A DNA stretch of 64,000 nt from Caldilineaceae bacterium (GCA_022842065.1 JALHQH010000059.1:1-64000); one strand, 5' to 3'. Positions 43,585-52,299 are shown, counted from the first letter of the stretch. Made by a program: numbers and translations. The notes: generated from the sequence alone by a model not told the origin.

Positions 43585-43733
43585 AATCGCCGCTTGTACT
43601 CCGCAATTCTCAATTTGAAATTGGGACCAGTGTAGTGAGCATCCCCAGATGCGAACGGGCGGTAAGCGAGTTAGGCTGCGCATCTGGGGATACTCACTAC
43701 ACGTTTCCATATTGAGAATCGCCGCCTGTGCTT
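43585..43733. repeat. 149-bp palindromic repeat with GCATCCCCAGATGC core
   Basis: GTGTAGTGAGCATCCCCAG (from 43630) pairs with CTGGGGATACTCACTACAC (to 43702) with one mismatch; outer arms ATTCTCAAT / ATTGAGAAT and flanking GAATCGCCGC copies extend it. The core is shared with 21192-21278. Confidence 0.8.
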
Positions 43734-43776
43734 AATTTCTGTTGCAATAATTGACGTTTTTGCGTATGATACCAAG

Positions 43777-44418
43777 ATGCATTTTCAAAATGTGGTAAAA
43801 CAACTGAAAAACGTACCGCTCTTTGAAAGTGGACTACTTTATGCTGGGGCTGATCATCCACAACAGGTGCAGCGCCAGTTGGCTGATTGGGCGCGGTCTG
43901 GGAAAGTGGTGCAACTACGGCGTGGGCTCTATACACTTGCTGCGCCTTATCGATCAAAACCGCCGCACAGTTATCTCATTGCCAATCAACTGGTGCAAGG
44001 CTCGTATGTTAGTCTGCAGATGGCCCTCTCGCACTATGATCTGATCCCAGAGCATGTGGCTGTGGTCACCAGTGTAACAACTGGGCGTCCGGGTAAGTGG
44101 CAAAATCCTTATGGGCGTTTCAGCTATCAGCACATTCAACCAGCTTTCTTTTTTGGCTTTCGCTATCGGCAAGTTACTGAGACGCAATGGGCGTATATGG
44201 CAACCCCAGAGAAAGCCTTGCTCGACCTGATCTATCTTACGCCCAAAGCGGAGAGTGCCGGCTATATTCAAGCATTACGTCTACAAAATTTAGATCAACT
44301 CGACCTCGAACGGTTGAAAAGCTATGTTGATCGAACCGACAACGCAAAACTGAAACGTGCACTCCCCCATATTCTACAGGTGGTTGAGGAGGAACTTACG
44401 GAATACGAGCCGCTATGA
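43777..44418 (+). CDS. AbiEi-type antitoxin/transcriptional regulator
   Basis: 213 residues. The N-terminal winged-helix region (QVQRQLADWARSGKVVQLRRGLYTL) and the AbiEi core (YLIANQLVQGSYVSLQMALSHYDLIPE, ATPEKALLDLIYL) are clear. In type IV toxin-antitoxin modules this protein represses the operon and antagonises the toxin without binding it. It overlaps the toxin gene by 4 nt. Confidence 0.85.
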   Translation: MHFQNVVKQLKNVPLFESGLLYAGADHPQQVQRQLADWARSGKVVQLRRGLYTLAAPYRSKPPHSYLIANQLVQGSYVSLQMALSHYDLIPEHVAVVTSVTTGRPGKWQNPYGRFSYQHIQPAFFFGFRYRQVTETQWAYMATPEKALLDLIYLTPKAESAGYIQALRLQNLDQLDLERLKSYVDRTDNAKLKRALPHILQVVEEELTEYEPL

Positions 44419-45233
44419 TCCCTTATCTGGAAGCACAACTTGCAGGGGTTACACCCGAAGTGCAACGTTCGCTTGTTCGCGAATATCTGCAGATGCGGAT
44501 TTTGCAAAGCCTGCAACGGGCAGGGGCCATGATTCCGCTGGCATTTCATGGGGGGACGGCTTTACGCTTTCTCTATGGGTTGCCGCGCTATTCGGAAGAT
44601 TTAGATTTTGCCTTGGCGCGGCAGCGCGAGCAGTATGATTTTCGCGGCTACCTAGAAGCCGTTCGGCGTGACCTGACCGCAGATACCTATAGCGTCGAGA
44701 TCAAAGTCAACGATCGCAAAGTTGTGAACAGTGCGTTTGTCCGCTTTGGTGGCTTGTTGTATCAGCTTGGGATTACGCCCCATCATGATGAAATCATCGC
44801 AATCAAGCTGGAAGTTGACACCAATGCCCCGGCCAATGCGCTGCTTGCTACGACCCTGGTACAACATCATGTTGATGTACATTTGCAGCATCATGATCAA
44901 GCCTCGCTTTTTGCCGGTAAGCTCCATGCGATCTTGCAGCGTACCTATGTGAAAGGGCGCGATTGGTATGATCTCTATTGGTACTTACGCCAACCCCAAT
45001 GGCCGTTACCTAATTTCAACATGCTCAATCAGGCGTTTATGCAATCTGGTTGGGACAAAGGGGTTGTGACTGAACTTAACTGGCGGACACATGTGCGCGA
45101 CCGGTTACACACGTTAACTTGGCAACACGTTGTTGCGGATGTCGAACGTTTTATCATTGGTCAACAACCTGATTTCACCCCGGAGACAATTGATCGCCTT
45201 CTCATGGAGTCAAATGGGGAGTCAAATTTTTAG
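44415..45233 (+). CDS. AbiEii-type nucleotidyltransferase toxin
   Basis: 272 residues starting in an ATGA overlap with AbiEi. FHGGTALRFLYGLPRYSEDLDFAL holds the GGTxLR and DLDF metal-binding motifs of the DUF1814/AbiEii nucleotidyltransferase family, followed by LEVDTNAPANAL and a C-terminal KGRDWYDLYWYLRQP block. Characterised AbiEii relatives modify tRNA 3' ends or bind GTP, and arrest growth during phage infection. Likely an abortive-infection module. Confidence 0.85.
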   Translation: MIPYLEAQLAGVTPEVQRSLVREYLQMRILQSLQRAGAMIPLAFHGGTALRFLYGLPRYSEDLDFALARQREQYDFRGYLEAVRRDLTADTYSVEIKVNDRKVVNSAFVRFGGLLYQLGITPHHDEIIAIKLEVDTNAPANALLATTLVQHHVDVHLQHHDQASLFAGKLHAILQRTYVKGRDWYDLYWYLRQPQWPLPNFNMLNQAFMQSGWDKGVVTELNWRTHVRDRLHTLTWQHVVADVERFIIGQQPDFTPETIDRLLMESNGESNF

Positions 45234-45348
45234 CTTCGGTTTTACGGTTGAATGCGCTATACTATATTTTGCAGGGCAATTGAACTATTATCCATTATCA
45301 CAGGCAGCAACCCAATGTGGTTGCTGCAAAACGACAGGAAATAAATTT

Positions 45349-46218
45349 ATGCAAACGCGTACTGGCGGTTATTCCATCGGTTTTCGCATGCGGGGCTGGA
45401 CCAGCAAGGTGACCTTTGCCGAAGCGCTGGCTTGGACGAAAGAAAATGGGCTGGGCGGGGTTGATATCGGTAGTGATGCCGACACAGTTGGTCAACAGGT
45501 CCTCGACGCTGGGCTCTGGATCGGCACGGCGGATCTGCGCAGTGGCCGGCAATTGCTGTCGCCCAACGTGGCGACTCGCGCGGCGGCTGTTGCCGAAAAC
45601 AGCGCCTATATTGAGGCCTGCGCCAAACTGGGGCCGATGACCTATTTTGGCGTCATGCTGCCCGAAGATCCCAGCCTGCCACGGGCCGAAAGTTTTAACT
45701 ATATGGTCGAGAGTTATCAGCAACTGGCCAAGGTGATGGAGGCCAACAACGCCCGCTACGTGATCGAAGGGTGGCCCGGCCCCGGCGCGCTCTGCTGCAC
45801 GCCGGAGACCTACCGCGCCTTTTTCGAGGCCGTCCCCTCCAAAGCGATGGGCGTTAACTATGATCCCTCGCACCTGCTGCGCATGGGCATCGACCCGATT
45901 CGCTTCCTCAAGGAGTTTGTCGGACGCGTCTACCATGTCCACGGCAAAGATACCGAAATTTTGGCCGATAATGTCTACGAATATGGCACGGAGCAACCGG
46001 CCACCTTTGTCAAAGCCAAGCCTTTTGGCGGCTATGCCTGGCGCTATTGCATCCCCGGCCACGGCCTGACCCCCTGGTGTGAAGTCTTCAGCATTTTGCA
46101 GGCTAATGGCTACAGCGGTCGCGTTTCGATTGAGTTGGAAGATATGAATTTTAACGATGGCGGGGCCGAAGAACAAGCGGGCACGCTACATGCGGTGCGC
46201 TTCTTGACTGGGGCGTAG
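45349..46218 (+). CDS. Sugar phosphate isomerase/epimerase (xylose-isomerase-like TIM barrel)
   Basis: 289 residues; the ATG at 45349 follows AGGAAA, although the frame is open from 45130 across the end of the AbiEii gene. GVNYDPSHLLRMGIDP carries a metal-binding Asp/His pair, RVYHVHGKDTEIL a second His/Asp, and VSIELEDM the final Glu, as in AP-endonuclease-2-type isomerases. Likely interconverts a keto/aldose in the local sugar pathway. A bidirectional hairpin terminator follows. Confidence 0.85.
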   Translation: MQTRTGGYSIGFRMRGWTSKVTFAEALAWTKENGLGGVDIGSDADTVGQQVLDAGLWIGTADLRSGRQLLSPNVATRAAAVAENSAYIEACAKLGPMTYFGVMLPEDPSLPRAESFNYMVESYQQLAKVMEANNARYVIEGWPGPGALCCTPETYRAFFEAVPSKAMGVNYDPSHLLRMGIDPIRFLKEFVGRVYHVHGKDTEILADNVYEYGTEQPATFVKAKPFGGYAWRYCIPGHGLTPWCEVFSILQANGYSGRVSIELEDMNFNDGGAEEQAGTLHAVRFLTGA

Positions 46219-46227
46219 ACTGCTTGA

Positions 46228-46268
46228 TAACATGATCGATTCCGGCCACGCTGGAGTCGATCATGTTA
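46228..46268. terminator. Bidirectional hairpin between convergent genes
   Basis: TAACATGATCGA (46228-46239) pairs perfectly with TCGATCATGTTA (46257-46268). It is placed between the stop codons of the isomerase (+) and the TOPRIM-like gene (-). T-rich sequence follows on the plus side. Confidence 0.8.
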
Positions 46269-46277
46269 ATTTTAAAT

Positions 46278-47033
46278 TTACTGGAGAAGTGGGACTAAAT
46301 GTTCCTGAACCTCACTCATATAAGCAGTCAGACCGGTATGGATACCACGCTCCATGAGCAAATTCAATGGCGTTTGCTGCCAACAGTGGCGCTCACGTTC
46401 ACCATTGTCTTGCGTTAGGAGATTGAGCACTACTTTGACGTTGCGCATGCGATCCGGTTCTTGCCATGTGATTTCCCGCAAGCGATGCGCCTCTGTAGTT
46501 GGGTCAAATGACAATTGCTGCCGCAATTGCGCCAAAACTGATGCTTCAGCTTCGTCAAGTGCGACAAAACCATTGAGTACCCATGCTTCACGCTTGGTAT
46601 CAGCTGTCCCGACGACAATGGCAAGGGTTGATGAGCGTTGCACATATTCTGATTGTGCCTGTTGCAGCCCCACTCGCCGTTCCGGCTGATGATCCAGATC
46701 ACGGATGAATACAACCGCGCTGATCGGGCGCACTTTTTGTAGCTGGGTCACAAGTTGCAGCACCTTGATGGCTGCCGCGCCATCGGCTTTCCGTGGTTGA
46801 CTGCGGCCTAACACTCTTGGTAGACGAATGCCACGAGCTTCTGTTTCTGCCTTGATCTTATTGATATCGCGCCAGCACGAAAAATCCATATGCTCTTCTA
46901 AACCACGCCACTTGAATGTGTCAGCCAAATATTCTTCGATCCATTGAATCTGTTCAGCGAAGATGCGGTTGGCAAGCTCGCTGGCGATCTGAAAATCCGC
47001 TCGGCTCTCCACCACAATGATGAACTCAGACAC
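46278..47033 (-). CDS. TOPRIM-like partner protein of an ABC-type ATPase
   Basis: 251 residues. FIIVVESRADFQIASEL at the N-terminus holds the TOPRIM-type Glu, and AVVFIRDLDHQPE near 110 the DxD pair; KREAWVLNGFVALDEAEA further on is a conserved-looking block. This pattern resembles nucleases/primases of OLD and PARIS-type systems (AriB-like), but the exact family is not assigned. It overlaps the ATPase gene by 8 nt, so the two are coupled. Confidence 0.7.
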   Translation of the reverse strand: MSEFIIVVESRADFQIASELANRIFAEQIQWIEEYLADTFKWRGLEEHMDFSCWRDINKIKAETEARGIRLPRVLGRSQPRKADGAAAIKVLQLVTQLQKVRPISAVVFIRDLDHQPERRVGLQQAQSEYVQRSSTLAIVVGTADTKREAWVLNGFVALDEAEASVLAQLRQQLSFDPTTEAHRLREITWQEPDRMRNVKVVLNLLTQDNGERERHCWQQTPLNLLMERGIHTGLTAYMSEVQEHLVPLLQ

Positions 47034-48159
47034 TGCTCAGCTCCTGTGTTACCCAGGATTCACCTTCAGCGTCCCAAAATTCACCTGTGGTTAAGGTTTG
47101 TGCAGCCCATTCGGCATCCGGATGTTGATCTAGCCGACTAGCGATGGTACAGCCTTGGTCGGTGCTGCTGAGCACATGGACCTGAGCTGGGCGCAGTTCA
47201 TCAATAATATAGGGCGAATGGGTGGTGAAAAGGATCTGTAAATTTTTGTTTTCCGCCAAGATCTGTTTTAGCAGCCCAACAAGCTCACGTTGCGCGTGGG
47301 GATGCAGCCCTTGCTCAATATCGTCGAGCAGGATGAGATTTGGTTTGCGCGGGCTAAATAGTACCGTCAGCAGCCCCAAGGTCAACATGGTGCCTTCACT
47401 CACGGCATGGGCCGGGATGCGGTCCCCACTTTTCATGTTGAGGGTAACTTCTTGTCCCGTGATCTCGCGGCGTTCTTCATAAGGCAACGCTTTGCCGTCT
47501 ACTTCAATCAGCCGTTGTCTAAGCATTTCGACTTTGGCGCGTCTTACCTCAAGACCGCGTACGCCAGGGACTACTTGACGTAGCATCCGCTGTATTTGTT
47601 CAAATATTTCTGGATTTTCGCTGCGCAGATAATCTAAAGTTGGGGCCAAACCGGCACCATCATATTCGACACGCGGAATAATCTCGTCACTATAGGCGGC
47701 CTGGGCAAGTTTGCTTGCTTCCAATTTCAGATAGACCGTTTGCCCCACTGCTTGTGGAATCGGGTAAGGTGCCTCTTCTAAAGAACTTGACCAACTGTTG
47801 CGGCTATCTTTGATCGCGTCTAATTGCCAGGAACAAGCTGGAAACCAATCGTTATCCTTACGCTCTTCCCAGGTAAATCCTGCAAGCCACTCTTGCTGCG
47901 GGTGGTAACCCCAAAATCCGCTGATGGTTACTGCAAATTCACTTTGCGTTGTCCGGACTAAATAGCCAGGAGCACGATTTGCTTGAAAGATGGCAGAAAA
48001 CGGGCGGTTGGCCAGCTCGCTCAAATCGTGAAGGGCCTGCAAAATCGATGTTTTCCCGGAACTATTCTTCCCAACAATGGCGTGCAAACGGGAATCATCC
48101 AACTGAAGTGACGTATCCTGATGACTTTTGAAATTATGTAGGATTATTTGGGTTATCAT
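47026..48159 (-). CDS. ABC-type (AAA_15/21) ATPase of a TOPRIM-associated module
   Basis: 377 residues from the ATG at 48159 (MITQIILHNFKSHQD, the usual start of this family); the 54 upstream codons are not typical. GKNSSGKTS near 32-40 is the P-loop, VSEGTMLTLGLL an ABC signature, LILLDDIEQGLHPHAQ the Walker B, and LFTTHSPYIID the H-loop. It likely forms an ATP-gated complex with the TOPRIM-like protein, as in AriA/AriB, Gabija or OLD systems. The pair sits between sugar-catabolic genes on the opposite strand. Confidence 0.8.
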   Translation of the reverse strand: MITQIILHNFKSHQDTSLQLDDSRLHAIVGKNSSGKTSILQALHDLSELANRPFSAIFQANRAPGYLVRTTQSEFAVTISGFWGYHPQQEWLAGFTWEERKDNDWFPACSWQLDAIKDSRNSWSSSLEEAPYPIPQAVGQTVYLKLEASKLAQAAYSDEIIPRVEYDGAGLAPTLDYLRSENPEIFEQIQRMLRQVVPGVRGLEVRRAKVEMLRQRLIEVDGKALPYEERREITGQEVTLNMKSGDRIPAHAVSEGTMLTLGLLTVLFSPRKPNLILLDDIEQGLHPHAQRELVGLLKQILAENKNLQILFTTHSPYIIDELRPAQVHVLSSTDQGCTIASRLDQHPDAEWAAQTLTTGEFWDAEGESWVTQELSSV

Positions 48160-48335
48160 ACCGATTTCGACTCCGGCATCGCGCATCCGTTCGTTCGAGA
48201 TACTGTTGGTCTTATGGCTTATTATATACTTGGCGCTGCCATAGATGAAAAGCTTGTTCTTGTGTATGCAAAGCAATCTAATGCCTACCCCTACAATATC
48301 ACCAATAATGTCCCGCATCATGACGAAAAAGCAAT

Positions 48336-48364
48336 TTGCCGGGAATGCCGATTCGCTTTATGCT
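48336..48364 (+). promoter_or_regulatory. Promoter of the ThuA operon
   Basis: TTGCCG (48336-48341), 17-nt spacer, TATGCT (48359-48364). GATTCGCTTTATGCTA is nearly identical to the aldolase promoter at 42689-42717. Confidence 0.55.
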
Positions 48365-48434
48365 ACATGCTGTTCCCAACAAAAGATCCTTAGCGTAGAC
48401 AAATCTTACATGGTAGAAACCGGAAGGAACCAAC

Positions 48435-49085
48435 ATGCGCGCATTAGTCCTATGTGATGACCGCGCTCACCCGGCCGCCCTTACCCGTGATGGGTTGACC
48501 GGCCTGGGTGAATGCGGCTATGAATTTGATTATCTCGAAGATCCGGCCCAATGGTCCGCCGAACGAATGGCCCCTTATGGGCTGGTGATCTTTTCCAAAG
48601 CCAACAACTGGTCGCGGGCCGAGGCCGCGCCGTGGGCGACGGAAGAGACCGGCGTGGCCTTTGTCAACTATGTCAGTCACGGCAACAGTGTGCTCTTTCT
48701 CCATTCGGGCACGGCGCTCTATAACAATGCCCCATCGCTCTGCGGATTGATGGGCGGCATCTTTGTCGGCCACCCGGCCCAGTGCCCGGTGACGGTCGAG
48801 CCGACGGCTGCACATGCATTGACTGCGGGCAGCACCCCCTTTACCCTCAAAGACGAACATTATCAGATGGCGATGAACGATCCTAACGTCGATCTCTTTC
48901 TGCACACCACTTCCGAACATGGCACCCAACCAGGGGGCTGGACGCGGACGGAAGGCAAGGGCCGCGTTGCCGTCATGACCCCAGGCCACCACCTGGAAAT
49001 TTGGCACCACCCATCCTATCAAGCCCTATTGCGCAACACGCTGGCCTGGTGCCGCGCAACCACCAACCAAGGAACCCAACCATGA
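48435..49085 (+). CDS. ThuA-domain protein (class I glutamine amidotransferase-like fold)
   Basis: 216 residues, matching the ThuA family of trehalose-utilisation proteins: VNYVSHGNSVLFLHSG, LMGGIFVGHPAQCPVTVE and GRVAVMTPGHHLEIWHHPSYQALLRNTLAW. It lacks a catalytic Cys in the usual elbow, like many ThuA members. Probably a sugar-modifying or sugar-binding enzyme. AAGGA precedes the ATG. First gene of a tight operon; the next gene overlaps by 4 nt. Confidence 0.8.
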   Translation: MRALVLCDDRAHPAALTRDGLTGLGECGYEFDYLEDPAQWSAERMAPYGLVIFSKANNWSRAEAAPWATEETGVAFVNYVSHGNSVLFLHSGTALYNNAPSLCGLMGGIFVGHPAQCPVTVEPTAAHALTAGSTPFTLKDEHYQMAMNDPNVDLFLHTTSEHGTQPGGWTRTEGKGRVAVMTPGHHLEIWHHPSYQALLRNTLAWCRATTNQGTQP

Positions 49086-50050
49086 GCCAAGCAAATCACG
49101 CCCCATTACCCCGCCGCCGGCTCGGCAAAACCGAACTCATGATCCCTGTCATCCCCTTTGGTACCCAAGGGTTTGGCAACAACTTTGGCTTTGTCGAAGA
49201 TGAAACCGCGGTGGCCCTGGTCAAACATGCGGTCGCCCTCGGCGTGAACCACTTTGACTGTGCGCGCTGTTATGGCGATTCGCTGCGCAAACTGGGCTTG
49301 GCCCTGCGCGAAATCCCACGCGAAAGTGTGATCATCACCGGGCGGCTCTGCTGTCACTCAGCGGCGCAATGGGGCTTTTATGGCGAAGGTGATCCCGACT
49401 ACTCCGCCGAACGGGTCATCCGCGATGTGGAAGATCAGTTGACGATCCTGGGTACCGACTATTTTGACGGCATGTTGATCCACGATCCCAAAACCATCGA
49501 GCCAACCTTGGCCAAGGGTGGCACCTTGGATGGTATGCTCCAACTCAAAGCGCGTGGACTGGTGCGCAACGTAGGCTACGGCATGCGCCAACATGACTTT
49601 CATCTCAAGGCGATTGCCACCGGCGAAGTCGATTTTCTGCTCTGCTTCAATAACTTTAATCTGATCCGCCAAAGCGCGGCCGAGGAACTCTTGCCCGCCG
49701 CCACCGCCGCGGACATCGGCGTGATGAATGGCTGGTCGATCCTGCGCGGCCTGCTCACCGGCATCGACATTGACGAGGCGAGGGAAAAAGGGCGCTACAA
49801 GAATGATGCCGATATCGACGCCGCGCGGCGCATCTGGCAGTGGTGTCGCGACGAGGAGGTCAATCTACTCCAACTGGCGATCCAATTCTGCCTGGCTGAA
49901 GAGCGCATCCACGGCAATCCGTTGGGTAACCTCAATACTGAACAATTGGAGGCCAACATCTGGGCAGCGACCACGCCAATTGCCCCTGGTGTATGGCGCA
50001 AGTTGCAGGCTGATCTGGGCATCAGTGTGAATGAAAGGGCTTTTGCGTGA
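49082..50050 (+). CDS. Aldo/keto reductase
   Basis: 322 residues starting in an ATGA overlap with the ThuA gene. HFDCARCYGDSLRKLGLAL gives the catalytic Asp and Tyr, VIITGRL replaces the usual TK segment (so the catalytic Lys is not evident), and MLIHDPKTIE the His. The change at the Lys position may mean altered activity. Together with the ThuA and PhyH genes it forms an operon likely modifying a sugar or sugar-like compound. Confidence 0.8.
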   Translation: MSQANHAPLPRRRLGKTELMIPVIPFGTQGFGNNFGFVEDETAVALVKHAVALGVNHFDCARCYGDSLRKLGLALREIPRESVIITGRLCCHSAAQWGFYGEGDPDYSAERVIRDVEDQLTILGTDYFDGMLIHDPKTIEPTLAKGGTLDGMLQLKARGLVRNVGYGMRQHDFHLKAIATGEVDFLLCFNNFNLIRQSAAEELLPAATAADIGVMNGWSILRGLLTGIDIDEAREKGRYKNDADIDAARRIWQWCRDEEVNLLQLAIQFCLAEERIHGNPLGNLNTEQLEANIWAATTPIAPGVWRKLQADLGISVNERAFA

Positions 50051-50874
50051 TGAATAGCATGCATGAAGTAAACGAAATGGACGAATTGTCCACCCCCTAT
50101 GTGTTGACCGCTGAGCAGATTGCGGCGTACCAACAAAATGGCTATGTGAAATTGAAAGAGGTCTTCTCGCCAGCGCTGTTGGCAACCTATGGTGCCCAAA
50201 TCGCCCACGTTGTGCAGGAGCGCAATACGCAACATCTGCCGCTGGCCGAACGCGGGACCTATGCCAAAGCCTTTTTGCAGATCACTAATCTGTGGGAGCA
50301 CGATGCCCAAGTCAAAGAATTTGTGATGGCAAAACGGCTGGGGCAGATTGCGGCACAACTGATGCAAGTCCGTGGGGTGCGCCTCTATCACGATCAGGCG
50401 CTCTTCAAGGAGCCGGGCGGCGGTTTTACACCCTGGCATGCCGATCAATACTACTGGCCCATGAGCAATGATCACACGGTCACGGCCTGGATTCCATTGC
50501 AGCCGGTGCCGCTGGCGATGGGGCCACTCGCCTTCTGCATCGGTAGCCAGCAGCTCCTCGCTAATCGCGATGTTGCCATCAGCGATGAGAGTGAACAGAA
50601 GATTAGCCGCTCTTTGAAAGATTATCCCAAAGATGAGACGGCCTATGATCTCGGCGAAGTGAGTTTCCATGCCGGGTGGACCTTTCATCGGGCCGGCCCC
50701 AACAACACGGACGCGATGCGGGGCGTGATGACCGTCATCTATATGGCGGATGGGATGAAGGTCGCCGAGCCCAAAAATCAATCGCAACAGAACGATTGGG
50801 CGCGCTGGTTGCCTGGTGCCCAATTAGGCGAAGCGATTGATACACCGTTAAATCCTCTGATTTGGCGCGAGTGA
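50050..50874 (+). CDS. Phytanoyl-CoA dioxygenase (PhyH)-family protein
   Basis: About 274 residues. The ATG at 50050 overlaps the previous stop by 1 nt; the ATG at 50059 is an alternative. FTPWHADQYYWP carries the HxD iron-binding pair and VSFHAGWTFHRAGPNNTD the distal His and the Arg that binds 2-oxoglutarate. Fe(II)/2-oxoglutarate oxygenases of this family hydroxylate lipids, amino acids or natural products. Substrate unknown. Confidence 0.85.
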   Translation: MNSMHEVNEMDELSTPYVLTAEQIAAYQQNGYVKLKEVFSPALLATYGAQIAHVVQERNTQHLPLAERGTYAKAFLQITNLWEHDAQVKEFVMAKRLGQIAAQLMQVRGVRLYHDQALFKEPGGGFTPWHADQYYWPMSNDHTVTAWIPLQPVPLAMGPLAFCIGSQQLLANRDVAISDESEQKISRSLKDYPKDETAYDLGEVSFHAGWTFHRAGPNNTDAMRGVMTVIYMADGMKVAEPKNQSQQNDWARWLPGAQLGEAIDTPLNPLIWRE

Positions 50875-50941
50875 GCGTCTACCAAATCGATTATCTGTTT
50901 GTTCTCTTCTTTTCATCGCCTACAAATCCATAAGGAATGAT

Positions 50942-51964
50942 ATGTCTGCGTTACAACCGGAAACCCGCAAACAATCACCGAGTTACGGCTTCCGCACCGC
51001 ACGCGGCGAGTGGCGACCGCCCAACCCGCTGCGCTACGCGCCGATCTTTGTCTGGCCGCCGCGACCCAAACAATTTTTGCAATGGTTACTCGCCTTTCCG
51101 GGCTTTTTGTGGCCCTACAATTCGGTCTATTTTCTCATCACTGTGGTCACCTGGCTCTATCTCCAACCGGATCTCAGCCGCACCGCGGAATTTCGCATTG
51201 GGTGGATTGCCCAGATGTACGCCCGCAATTTGGCGCTACTCTGGTTGACCGCGGGCGGGTGGCACGCACTTTTCTACACCTTCAAATGGCAAGATACCGA
51301 ACGGAAATTTAACCCAGCGTGGAAAAACCCCAACAGCAAAGTGTTTTTGTGGGGTAATCAGCTCTATGACAACATCTTCTGGAGTTGTGTCAGCGGCTGC
51401 ACGGTCTGGACCGCCTACGAAGTGCTCTTTATGTGGGCCTATGCCAATCGGTTGATCCCAATGATCGATTGGCGTACGCAGCCGGTCTACTTTATCGTTT
51501 GGCTCTGCCTGATCCCCTTCTGGCGTGAATTCCACTTCTACTGGACCCATCGCCTGATCCATTGGAAGCCGCTCTACAAATATGTCCACTATCTGCATCA
51601 CAAAAATGTCAATGTCGGGCCGTGGTCCGGCCTGGCCATGCATCCTGTGGAGCACATCCTCTACTTCAGCGTGGTGTTGATTCACTGGCTTGTGCCATCG
51701 CACCCGATCCACATGCTCTTCAACGCGCAGCACACCGCGCTCTCACCCGCCAAGGGCCATTCGGGCTTTGATGATGTGCTGATCACTGATGAACTCAGCC
51801 TGCGTACCGGCACCCTTTTTCACTACCTGCACCACCGCTACTTCGAGTGCAACTATGGCGAGATCACCATCCCCCTCGACAAATGGTTTGGCACCTTCCA
51901 CGATGGCTCGGCCACTGGCGATACAGCGATGCAAGCGCGCAAGCGGCAGCGGTTGGGCGAGTAA
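50942..51964 (+). CDS. Sterol desaturase / fatty acid hydroxylase-family membrane protein
   Basis: 340 residues with several TM segments (about 55-75, 100-120, 150-175, 185-205, 250-270). The diiron His clusters are complete: HFYWTHRLIHW, HYLHHKNVN and LHHRYFECNYG. The family includes sterol desaturases, carotenoid and fatty-acid hydroxylases. AAGGAA precedes the ATG. It lies 67 nt after the PhyH gene and so may be the last gene of the operon, giving two iron-dependent oxygenases in one transcript. Confidence 0.85.
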   Translation: MSALQPETRKQSPSYGFRTARGEWRPPNPLRYAPIFVWPPRPKQFLQWLLAFPGFLWPYNSVYFLITVVTWLYLQPDLSRTAEFRIGWIAQMYARNLALLWLTAGGWHALFYTFKWQDTERKFNPAWKNPNSKVFLWGNQLYDNIFWSCVSGCTVWTAYEVLFMWAYANRLIPMIDWRTQPVYFIVWLCLIPFWREFHFYWTHRLIHWKPLYKYVHYLHHKNVNVGPWSGLAMHPVEHILYFSVVLIHWLVPSHPIHMLFNAQHTALSPAKGHSGFDDVLITDELSLRTGTLFHYLHHRYFECNYGEITIPLDKWFGTFHDGSATGDTAMQARKRQRLGE

Positions 51965-52026
51965 GGCTACCGCCTATCGCTGTAGGCAGTATGCCAACAA
52001 ACAGCGCAAGTTTTTAATTGATCAAA

Positions 52027-52096
52027 ATCCGTATTCCTTGTTATCCGTGTATAGCAAACATTTCTTTGCTATACACGGATAACAAGGAATACGGAT
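52027..52096. terminator. Perfect 32-bp-stem hairpin after the desaturase operon
   Basis: 52027-52058 pairs exactly with 52065-52096 around CATTTC. A short A-run follows on the plus strand. The length of stem is far beyond ordinary terminators. Confidence 0.85.
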
Positions 52097-52186
52097 AAAA
52101 AATGATTGTTCGGTTTTTGAGCTTGTCGAAGGATGAGGCATTACTTCGTTGCAGCGTATCCCTATTCATTAAAAAGGAGCACACAC

Positions 52187-52272
52187 ATGGCAGATTATAA
52201 CTCGATCACAGAACGGCTCTTGGTTGATGCCGACATTGTTGCTGGCATGCGCGTCACCGATATCTGCTGCGG
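52187..52272 (+). pseudogene. Truncated N-terminus of a SAM-dependent methyltransferase
   Basis: ATG at 52187 follows AAAGGAG. The first 29 codons, including ERLLVDADIVAGMRVTDICC, resemble methyltransferase motif I (LLDAAGIxPGMRVLDLGCG). Sequence similarity ends after CCG and the frame then runs through unrelated sequence belonging to the PIN module on the other strand. The 3' part is missing, so the gene was probably truncated by arrival of that module. Confidence 0.45.
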
Positions 52273-52299
52273 CTGTTTGCGCAAGGCCCGGCTGCATAA

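Noticed and set aside
45130..45348. 73-codon N-terminal extension of the TIM-barrel isomerase
   Set aside because: It overlaps the AbiEii coding end and lacks family similarity; the ATG at 45349 has an RBS.
47949..48393. Small plus-strand frames opposite and upstream of the ATPase gene
   Set aside because: No domain; one is the shadow of the ATPase, the other covers the ThuA promoter region.
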